A DNA stretch of 7,402 nucleotides, from assembly GCA_964392615.1 (NCBI GenBank), contig CAYMRB010000484.1:1-7402 (forward strand). Reading direction: 5' to 3'. The DNA comes from CAYMRB01 sp964392615 (lineage in GTDB: Bacteria > Planctomycetota > UBA8108). The notes under the pieces are model-generated. The model was not told the DNA's origin. It was given only the letters and a program-made list of their open reading frames with translations, and did no database searches. Positions within the stretch are counted from its first letter, which is position 1. Each line of letters begins with the position of its first letter. Below, piece by piece: positions 1-5,594 of this stretch. The position numbers and the translations under genes were made by a program.

Positions 1-24
1 CCGCCGCTTCCGCGCCCGCCGCCC

Positions 25-156
<132 letters not shown>

Positions 157-257
157 TCCTCCCAGCCCCGGAAGCAAGCTTGCGCACGAGCCACTCGTCA
201 CCCCATAATCCCGGATTGCCCATGCCTCGCCGCATCCGTCCGGCGCGGCACCATCGC

Positions 258-263
258 AAGGAG
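258..263 (+). promoter_or_regulatory. Ribosome binding site of rsfS
   Basis: AAGGAG lies six bases before the TTG at 270. It is the best Shine-Dalgarno match near this gene and decides the start in favour of TTG 270 over the earlier in-frame TTG at 180, which would add 30 residues of poorly conserved, Arg/Pro-rich sequence. Confidence 0.75.
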
Positions 264-269
264 CCCCGA

Positions 270-656
270 TTGACCGCCACCAGCTCCCGAGAGCTCGCAA
301 AACGTAGCGCGAACATCCTCGATGAGCGCAAGCTCGAGGATATCGAGATCTTCGAGGTCGCCGACTCGATCCAGATCACGGACTACTTCGTGATCGCCAG
401 CGGCCGGAACCCACGCCATCTCCAGACTGCGGCGACGTACCTGTCGAAGGAGTTCCGCACGGACGGCATCGTGCGCGTCGGGCAGGAGGGCGCCCGCGAG
501 GGCAAGTGGGTCCTCCTCGACTTCGAGGACGTCGTCATCCACTTGTTCCTCGCCGAGAGCCGCGAGTACTACGACCTCGAGCTCCTGTGGGGCGATTGCC
601 CGCGTGTCCAGGGTTGGCAGCAGCAGAAGCCGCGCCCGGCGACCAGCAGCGAGTGA
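270..656 (+). CDS. rsfS: Ribosome silencing factor RsfS
   Basis: RsfS (RsfA/Iojap family) binds ribosomal protein uL14 on the large subunit and prevents subunit joining when nutrients are low; it acts in the cytosol. The 128-residue product fits the usual family length of about 105-130. The whole domain is visible: an N-terminal helix (residues 6-22), DYFVIASG at 38-45, the strand pair WVLLDFEDVVIHLF at 80-93, and YYDLELLW at 100-107, all family hallmarks. A short Gln/Lys/Pro-rich tail follows. The TTG start is chosen because of AAGGAG six bases upstream. The start also overlaps the TGA at 271-273 that closes another open frame, as TTGA, which would suit translational coupling to an upstream gene. 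In many bacteria rsfS follows nadD, but the upstream gene cannot be identified here. tsaE begins 4 nt after the stop. Identification is firm; the start is likely. Confidence 0.95.
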   Translation: MTATSSRELAKRSANILDERKLEDIEIFEVADSIQITDYFVIASGRNPRHLQTAATYLSKEFRTDGIVRVGQEGAREGKWVLLDFEDVVIHLFLAESREYYDLELLWGDCPRVQGWQQQKPRPATSSE

Positions 657-660
657 GCCG

Positions 661-1185
661 GTGACGGACGATTCGGCCACGGGCGGCGATGTGTACCGTG
701 TCGAGCGTCTGTGTGCGTCCGAGGAGGCGACCCGCGATCTCGCGGCGCGACTCGGCGCGCTCCTTCGCGGCGGCGAGATCTTGTCCCTCGTGGGCGATCT
801 CGGCGCGGGCAAGACGACGTTCGTGCGCGGGCTCGCACACGGGCTCGGCTGCGAAAACGTGCGCCTGGTGAGCAGTCCGACGTACGTTCTCGAGCACATC
901 TATCCGGCGCGTCACGAGATCCATCACTACGACGCGTACCGCCTCTCGTGCGCGGAGGAGCTCGCGCAGCTCGGTTTCGACGAGCATATCGGAACCGACG
1001 CGATCCTCGTCGTCGAGTGGGGCGACCGCGTCACGGACGTCCTCGGTAGCGAGCAGCTCGTCGTCGAGTTCGGCTTTTCGGCCTCTGGGAGCGCGGGATC
1101 GGTCCGGGAATCCGCACCGACGAGCCGACGGATCACGCTGGCCGGCCTCGCGGGCGTCTGGCAGCCGATCCTGGCTGGGCTCTGA
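661..1185 (+). CDS. tsaE: tRNA t6A37 biosynthesis ATPase TsaE
   Basis: TsaE is the small P-loop ATPase that works with TsaB and TsaD to transfer the threonylcarbamoyl group to A37 of ANN-decoding tRNAs. From a GTG start the product has 174 residues, slightly longer than the usual 150-160. Visible motifs are the Walker A loop GDLGAGKTTF (45-54), the switch-like SSPTYVL (71-77), HHYDAYRL (88-95) with the metal-binding Asp91, and VEWGDR (118-123) with the conserved Glu-Trp pair. After residue 140 the sequence is Ser/Gly/Arg-rich and poorly conserved, which explains the extra length. The GTG at 661 lies 4 nt after the rsfS stop and has only a weak GAG-type ribosome site. A GTG at 691 would remove ten residues without touching the domain and is the main alternative. 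An upstream GTG at 604 would overlap rsfS by over 50 bases and is unlikely. The two genes are probably cotranscribed. Confidence 0.94.
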   Translation: MTDDSATGGDVYRVERLCASEEATRDLAARLGALLRGGEILSLVGDLGAGKTTFVRGLAHGLGCENVRLVSSPTYVLEHIYPARHEIHHYDAYRLSCAEELAQLGFDEHIGTDAILVVEWGDRVTDVLGSEQLVVEFGFSASGSAGSVRESAPTSRRITLAGLAGVWQPILAGL

Positions 1186-1251
1186 GCCGATCTCGCCGTC
1201 TCCAGAACTCGCGCTCAAGTCGCGCGCCGGCCTGACCGGATAACACAGTAT

Positions 1252-1269
1252 GCGTGCACCTCCGCACGC
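1252..1269 (+). other. Leader hairpin with ACCTCC loop before the kinase gene
   Basis: A perfect 6-bp inverted repeat, GCGTGC/GCACGC, closes a 6-base loop ACCTCC and ends 24 bases before the kinase ATG. There is no T-run, so it does not look like an intrinsic terminator for rsfS-tsaE. The loop matches the anti-Shine-Dalgarno core. Any regulatory role is inference. Confidence 0.35.
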
Positions 1270-1293
1270 GGCCCGCTTCGCGACGGAAACTCC

Positions 1294-2610
1294 ATGTCCT
1301 TGAAACCCGCCGAGGTTCGCCTCGGTCAGCTCCTCGTACAGCATCAGTGGTGCACGCTCAGGAACGTCACCCTGGCTCTGCGCCGCCAGGAGGAGCTGCG
1401 TGCGCGGGGCACTAACCGTCCACTGGGGCGTATTCTCGTCGAGCAGGGCTGCATCGATGAGGAGACCCTGCGCGACGCCCTGTCGAAGCTCGGCGCTCTG
1501 CACCTGGAGTGCCGGAGCTGCGCTTACACGACGCGCGTTCGGAAATACGCGCGGGGCAAGCCCTACTCGTGCCCTCGCTGCAAGAAGCCGATGGAGCTCG
1601 CCGAGCCGAATCCCGTCAGGGGCGCGTCCGGCGCTGCGGCCGCGAAGAAGCCGGCGCCCGCTGCTGAACCGGACGGGAGCGCCGGTAGCCCTCCGAATAT
1701 CGCTCGGCCGCCCGAGACCGCCGACGGCGACAGTGGCGAGTTCGTCGGCCGCGTGCTCGGCGGCTGCCGCCTCCTCGAGAAGATCGCGCAGGGCGGCATG
1801 GGCGTTATCTTCAAGGCGACGCAGCTCAACCTCAACCGCATCGTTGCGGTCAAGGTGCTCGCCGAGGATCTGTCCGACGACGAGTCCTTCGTCCGGAGGT
1901 TCATCGAGGAGGCGCGTGCGGCCGGACAGCTCAGCCATCACAACATCGTCCATATCAACGACGTGGGCGAGCACCGGGGCGTCTTCTACTTCATCATGGA
2001 GTACGTGGACGGCGAGAACCTCAAGGCGGTTCTCCAGCGGTCCGGGCCGCTGTCGGTCGAACGCGCTCTGGTCGTCGCGTTGCAGGTCTGCTACGCGTTG
2101 CGGCACGCACACGAGCGCGGCATCATCCACCGCGATATCAAGCCCGAGAACGTGATGATCACGCGTGACGGCGTCGTCAAGCTCGCCGATCTCGGCCTCG
2201 CGAAACGCATCGGGGCAGGAGCGGGCGACGGGCTCACGCAGGCGGGATCGATCTTCGGAACGCCGTACTACATGGCGCCGGAGCAGGCGAAGGACTTCAG
2301 CAACGTCGACCAGCGCTCGGATATTTACAGCCTCGGCGTGACCTTGTTCAAGGCGATCTCCGGGCGCGTGCCGTTCGACGGTCGCAGTCCGATCGAGATC
2401 ATGGTCAAGGCGCTCGACGGTCGACATCCGCCCCTTCGCTCCCTGCGCGACGGCGTGCCGGAGCTGGTCGAGAAGCTCGTCGACCGCATGATGGCTCGGC
2501 GTCAGGAAGACCGATTCCAGGGCATCGACGAGGTGATCTCGGAGCTCAAACGGATTCTCGGCGCGCACGCGAGCCGGAGCCGCTCAGAGAAGCTGCTGAC
2601 GTTTCAGTGA
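1294..2610 (+). CDS. Cytosolic Ser/Thr protein kinase with MshEN-like and zinc-ribbon N-terminus
   Basis: A Hanks-type (PknB-like) protein kinase of 438 residues. Residues 8-67 form two similar helical segments, LGQLLVQ and LGRILVEQG followed by DEETLRDAL, resembling the MshEN/GspE N-terminal fold. Residues 73-96 hold two CxxC pairs (C73/C76 and C93/C96), a probable zinc ribbon. A Pro/Ala/Lys-rich linker (100-150) leads to the catalytic domain, about 158-425. This has glycine loop AQGGMGVIF (165-173), lysine K187 in AVKVL, helix-C Glu near 206, catalytic loop HRDIKPEN (279-286), DLG (299-301, a common bacterial variant of DFG), GTPYYMAPE (322-330) and DQRSDIYSLG (339-348). All catalytic residues are present, so it should be active. 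There is no membrane segment or PASTA repeat, so it is cytosolic, unlike most PknB proteins. The ATG follows a weak GGAA site. Substrates are unknown. MshEN domains in other proteins can bind cyclic-di-GMP, but this is not shown here. Confidence 0.93.
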   Translation: MSLKPAEVRLGQLLVQHQWCTLRNVTLALRRQEELRARGTNRPLGRILVEQGCIDEETLRDALSKLGALHLECRSCAYTTRVRKYARGKPYSCPRCKKPMELAEPNPVRGASGAAAAKKPAPAAEPDGSAGSPPNIARPPETADGDSGEFVGRVLGGCRLLEKIAQGGMGVIFKATQLNLNRIVAVKVLAEDLSDDESFVRRFIEEARAAGQLSHHNIVHINDVGEHRGVFYFIMEYVDGENLKAVLQRSGPLSVERALVVALQVCYALRHAHERGIIHRDIKPENVMITRDGVVKLADLGLAKRIGAGAGDGLTQAGSIFGTPYYMAPEQAKDFSNVDQRSDIYSLGVTLFKAISGRVPFDGRSPIEIMVKALDGRHPPLRSLRDGVPELVEKLVDRMMARRQEDRFQGIDEVISELKRILGAHASRSRSEKLLTFQ

Positions 2611-2613
2611 CGA

Positions 2614-2659
2614 CGTCGAGTGATCGACGCGCCGCTTCTGCGGTCGCGACCACTCGGCG
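2614..2659 (+). terminator. Strong stem-loop just after the kinase stop, possible terminator
   Basis: Four bases after the kinase stop an inverted repeat begins. The outer stem pairs 2614-2622 with 2651-2659 (9 bp, one G-T wobble, including CGAGTG/CACTCG). Inside, CGCG pairs with CGCG and CCGC with GCGG, around a TTCT loop, separated by a small internal loop and a bulge. No T-run follows, so it is not a classical intrinsic terminator. It could act as a terminator in a high-GC genome, or as an mRNA 3' end stabiliser. Confidence 0.35.
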
Positions 2660-2677
2660 CCGAGGCCGAACGGGCTG

Positions 2678-2706
2678 TTGAACAATCGCCGCGGCTCGCG
2701 CAAACT
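2678..2706 (+). promoter_or_regulatory. Weak candidate sigma-70 promoter before the acidic protein/ATPase pair
   Basis: TTGAAC (2678-2683) and CAAACT (2701-2706) are 17 bases apart. The first matches 4 of 6 and the second 3 of 6 consensus bases. It lies between the kinase 3' hairpin and the next gene, where a promoter would be expected, but the match is poor and the start-site distance (about 95 bases) is not distinctive. Confidence 0.2.
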
Positions 2707-2806
2707 ACCGCGAGTACCGGTCGCGTGCCGTTCGGGCCTGGTGGAGCCGAGTCCGGCTCCCACGCGAGTCGATTTCCGATACCGGCCATCCCCTTCCCGG
2801 TTGATC

Positions 2807-3232
2807 ATGACGTCACCCGACAACGACACCGCTCGCGCGGCCACCGATGGTGGTGAAACGGGCGCGGACGGAGCGCCGACGTACTTGTTCTCGGCGACCA
2901 TCGTCCGCCCTCCCCTCGATGAATTCGACGACACGTACCGCAAGCGAATCCGTGGTATGGAGTCGTCCGGAACGCCGCGTCAGATCGAGCGATTGACCCG
3001 CGCGTGGGAGCTCGCCCGCGACAAGCTGGCGGCGCGGCTCGGGCTCGGCGAGAGCGACGAATCCGTCGCGTCCGACGGCGCTGCGAGCGAGGAGACGGGC
3101 GACGTGCCACCACACGGGGGAGACGCGGCGAGCGCCGACGCGGACGACCGTGATGCGCAAGACGATGGCGCGGAGCGCGAAGAGCCGGAAAGCCGCGATC
3201 CGGACAGCGGGCAGAAGGACGGTGACGCATGA
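2807..3232 (+). CDS. Unrecognised small protein with acidic tail, coupled to the SMC-like ATPase
   Basis: No family is recognised. The 141-residue product has three parts. An N-terminal stretch (1-24) is rich in Thr/Gly/Asp. A central segment (25-80) looks structured: a hydrophobic TYLFSATIVRPPLDEF strand-like part (25-40), then two likely amphipathic helices (39-52 and 57-78) rich in Arg/Lys. The tail (82-141) looks disordered, with 22 Asp/Glu against 4 Arg/Lys. There is no signal peptide or membrane segment, so it is probably cytosolic. The ATG at 2807 has no convincing ribosome site. An in-frame TTG at 2801 and further upstream starts back to TTG 2678 are possible, but upstream the translation is Arg/Pro-rich and looks non-coding. 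The stop overlaps the next start as ATGA, and the next gene's AAGGA site lies inside this one, so the two are almost certainly cotranslated. It may be a regulator or partner of the ATPase; this is inferred from position only. Confidence 0.72.
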   Translation: MTSPDNDTARAATDGGETGADGAPTYLFSATIVRPPLDEFDDTYRKRIRGMESSGTPRQIERLTRAWELARDKLAARLGLGESDESVASDGAASEETGDVPPHGGDAASADADDRDAQDDGAEREEPESRDPDSGQKDGDA

Positions 3233-5580
3233 TCATCCGCTCGATTCGCGCCGAGAACTTCATGCGTTTCTCGAATCTGCGTTTGGAGAATCTGCCCGAA
3301 CAAGGGCTGATCGGCCTCGAAGGACCCAACGAGTCGGGCAAGAGTACCGTCGGCGAAGCGCTGTTGTTCGCGTTTTTCGGTCGAACGCGCGCCGCGAAGA
3401 GCTGCCCGCTCGAGAATCTGATCCAGTGGGGCAAAGAGTTCCTGCGCGTCGAGGTCGAGTTCGAGGCACGGGCGGACGGCAAGGACGGGAGCTACTCGAT
3501 CTTTCGCGAGATCGACCGCTTCGGCACCAACTACGTCAAGCTGCTCGAGCTCCCCGAGCGCCGCGAGATCGCTACCGGTAACATCCGCGTCTCGGAGGCG
3601 CTGTCGCGTCTGGTCGGATTCGACTACGCCGAGTTCGAGCACGCGTTCTATCACGATCAGTACGGCAGTCGGCTCGTCGACGCGACGCTGTGCGATTTCG
3701 TCGAGGACATGGTCGGCGTCCGGCAGATGCGCGAGGCCGGCGACGATCTGCGCCGCGAGATCGAAGAGCTCGAGCGGCAATTCGGGCACTACCAGAAGGA
3801 GATCGGGCGCAATCTGCGCCAGGTCGAGCGTCACGCGTACAGCCTCGAGCGGCTCGACGAGATCCACGGTGGTGTATCGAAGACGTCCGCAGATCTCGAG
3901 GGCGTCCGTCTGGATATCGAGAGCTCGAACGAGCAGCAGGAGAAGCGCCGCAGCATGGCGGACGAGCGCGAGGCTGGCGAGCGGCGCCTGCGCGCTCTCG
4001 CGGATCTCAAGGGCGACGCGTTCGTCGAAGGCGTGCAGGAGAACCTGCGCGAGTACGACGCGCTCGATCGCGAGCACGCGGGGCAAGGCTCGCTCTTCTC
4101 GGAGTTGCGCGAAGAGTTCCGTGACATGCGCGACGGGCTGTGCCAGGTCGACGAGCTGACGCGAGGCTTCAAGGACCTGGCGCGCGCGTTCGTCGAAGCC
4201 CGCCACACGGTGGAGGCCGAACTCGACGGCTCCGACCGCGACAGTCTGCAGGCGCGTTTCGATCGCAGCGAGTCCGATCGCGCCGCGCTCAAGGAGCGCG
4301 CGCGACGCAGCGCCAGGGGGCTGTGGTTCCTCGTTGTCGTCGTCGTGCTCTTCGCGGCCGTTCCGGAGGAGGTCACTCCCTTCTGGATCGCTAGTGTCGG
4401 CGCTGGCGTCGCGGCACTCGCACTTCTCGTCACACTCGTCAAGATCGTTCGCAGCTCCGCGTTCCGGGCGCACGAACGCACCGCCGCCGGATTCATGCAG
4501 GATCTCGGCCGTCAGGTCGAGAACGCGCGGAAGCAGCGCGAGCAGCTCGCCGCGCTCGAGTCCATCCGCGAGTCCGGACACCTCCGCGACTTCGTCGACG
4601 CGGCCCGTCTGGTCGACATGGCCTCGACCCGCCGTCGGCTCGAGGACTTTGAGAAGAAGTACGAACGTCTGCTCGGCGCCGGCGACGGTGGCACGACGGG
4701 CGACGAGGCCGATCGTGGCAAGGGGAACGGCGGCAAGGGGAACGGCGGCAAGGGGAACCGAAGCCGAGGTCGGAGGAAGCGGGGCGGCCAGCGCCGACCG
4801 GACGACTACCGTTCGCTTCTGCGCTCCCTCGCCGATCGCGAGAAGCAGTGCCGCAAGAAGATCCTCGCGGCGGTGCAGGCCGACGACAAGCGCATCAAGG
4901 GGCTCGACAAATCGCTTCGCTCGACGCGCAGCGAGCGCGATCGTTTCGAGAACGAGCTTCGCGAGTGCGAGGCGCAACGCGCCAAGAAGGAAGCTCTCGA
5001 GGCGAAAAACGTCGAGCTCGAGAAAGCTGCCGCCGCAATTCGCGATCAGATCGACGACCGGCATGCCGGGATCGAGCTGCTCGAGCGCGCTGCGGCCACC
5101 GTGCGGGCGAAGCTCGGGCCGACTCTCGGGACATTCGTGCGCGCGCTCCTGCCGTCGCTGACCGGCGGTCGCTACAAGGACGTCAAGATCGACGAGCACC
5201 TCGAAATCGAGGTCTTCGCCGCGGACCGGCGCGACTTCCTGCCGGCGGTCGAGCTCAGCGGGGGAACGAACGAGGCCCTTCTCCTGGCGCTGCGCCTCGC
5301 GCTGTCGCAGGCGTTCGTCACGTCGCGAGCCGACTCCGGATCGGGCGAGGAGGGGGCGAGCGCTGCTGGTGGGGGGGCGCAGTTCGTCTTCCTCGACGAG
5401 CCTTTCAAGATGATGGACTTCGCGCGCGTCGTCGAGGCGCTGCGGGCCCTGCCGTCGATGAGCGGCGATCTGCGCCAGTTCTTCGTCGTGCAGCCGAACT
5501 ACACCGAAGCGCAGCGTGAGGGGCTCGACTGGCTCGTCCAGACGAGCCTCGAGAGCGACGATCTCCAGCTCGGATCCTGA
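3229..5580 (+). CDS. Membrane-hairpin SMC/Rad50-like ATPase (YhaN/SbcC-like)
   Basis: A 783-residue ABC-class ATPase of the SMC/Rad50/SbcC type. The N-terminal half of the nucleotide-binding head has Walker A GPNESGKST (32-40) and a Q-loop at Q66 (LIQWG). Long coiled coils follow (about 165-360). Residues 365-378 (LWFLVVVVVLFAAV) and 384-404 form two hydrophobic segments, a probable membrane hairpin where Rad50/SbcC would have a CxxC zinc hook; no hook is present. After more helix (about 410-485), a GKGNG repeat and a basic stretch (497-523), a second coil (about 525-640) leads to TGGRY (655-659), the signature LSGGTNE (676-682) and Walker B FVFLDEP (719-725). The position expected for the H-loop His reads VQPN (754-757). 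Membrane segments within the coil recall Bacillus YhaN. Such proteins usually pair with a metallophosphoesterase nuclease, which is absent here. AAGGA at 3215-3219 supports the ATG. A DNA-processing or repair role is inferred from the family. Confidence 0.88.
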   Translation: MIIRSIRAENFMRFSNLRLENLPEQGLIGLEGPNESGKSTVGEALLFAFFGRTRAAKSCPLENLIQWGKEFLRVEVEFEARADGKDGSYSIFREIDRFGTNYVKLLELPERREIATGNIRVSEALSRLVGFDYAEFEHAFYHDQYGSRLVDATLCDFVEDMVGVRQMREAGDDLRREIEELERQFGHYQKEIGRNLRQVERHAYSLERLDEIHGGVSKTSADLEGVRLDIESSNEQQEKRRSMADEREAGERRLRALADLKGDAFVEGVQENLREYDALDREHAGQGSLFSELREEFRDMRDGLCQVDELTRGFKDLARAFVEARHTVEAELDGSDRDSLQARFDRSESDRAALKERARRSARGLWFLVVVVVLFAAVPEEVTPFWIASVGAGVAALALLVTLVKIVRSSAFRAHERTAAGFMQDLGRQVENARKQREQLAALESIRESGHLRDFVDAARLVDMASTRRRLEDFEKKYERLLGAGDGGTTGDEADRGKGNGGKGNGGKGNRSRGRRKRGGQRRPDDYRSLLRSLADREKQCRKKILAAVQADDKRIKGLDKSLRSTRSERDRFENELRECEAQRAKKEALEAKNVELEKAAAAIRDQIDDRHAGIELLERAAATVRAKLGPTLGTFVRALLPSLTGGRYKDVKIDEHLEIEVFAADRRDFLPAVELSGGTNEALLLALRLALSQAFVTSRADSGSGEEGASAAGGGAQFVFLDEPFKMMDFARVVEALRALPSMSGDLRQFFVVQPNYTEAQREGLDWLVQTSLESDDLQLGS
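4717..4758 (+). repeat. 15-nt tandem repeat encoding GKGNG
   Basis: GGCAAGGGGAACGGC occurs twice in full and a third time as its first 12 bases, without a single base difference. Because 15 is a multiple of three, gain or loss of a unit keeps the ATPase frame. It encodes GKGNGGKGNGGKGN (residues 497-510), followed by an Arg/Lys-rich stretch. The exact identity of the copies suggests recent expansion. Confidence 0.9.
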
Positions 5581-5594
5581 CCTGAGAGCGACCG

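Noticed and set aside
180..269. N-terminal extension of RsfS from TTG 180
   Set aside because: The extra 30 residues are Arg/Pro-rich and unlike the family; AAGGAG at 258-263 supports TTG 270, which gives a normal RsfS length.
604..660. Earlier GTG start for TsaE
   Set aside because: It would overlap rsfS by over 50 bases and add Arg/Ser-rich sequence not typical of TsaE; GTG 661 follows the rsfS stop directly.
535..2568. 677-codon open frame on the minus strand across tsaE and the kinase gene
   Set aside because: It lies wholly opposite clearly identified genes, has no domain that I recognise, and its Arg/Ala/Leu/Glu-rich composition is what the complement of high-GC coding DNA gives.
2980..5199. 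739-codon open frame on the minus strand across the ATPase gene
   Set aside because: It is antisense to an ATPase with intact motifs at both ends; the translation is a Leu/Ala/Glu/Asp-rich mirror of coiled-coil codons without recognisable domains.
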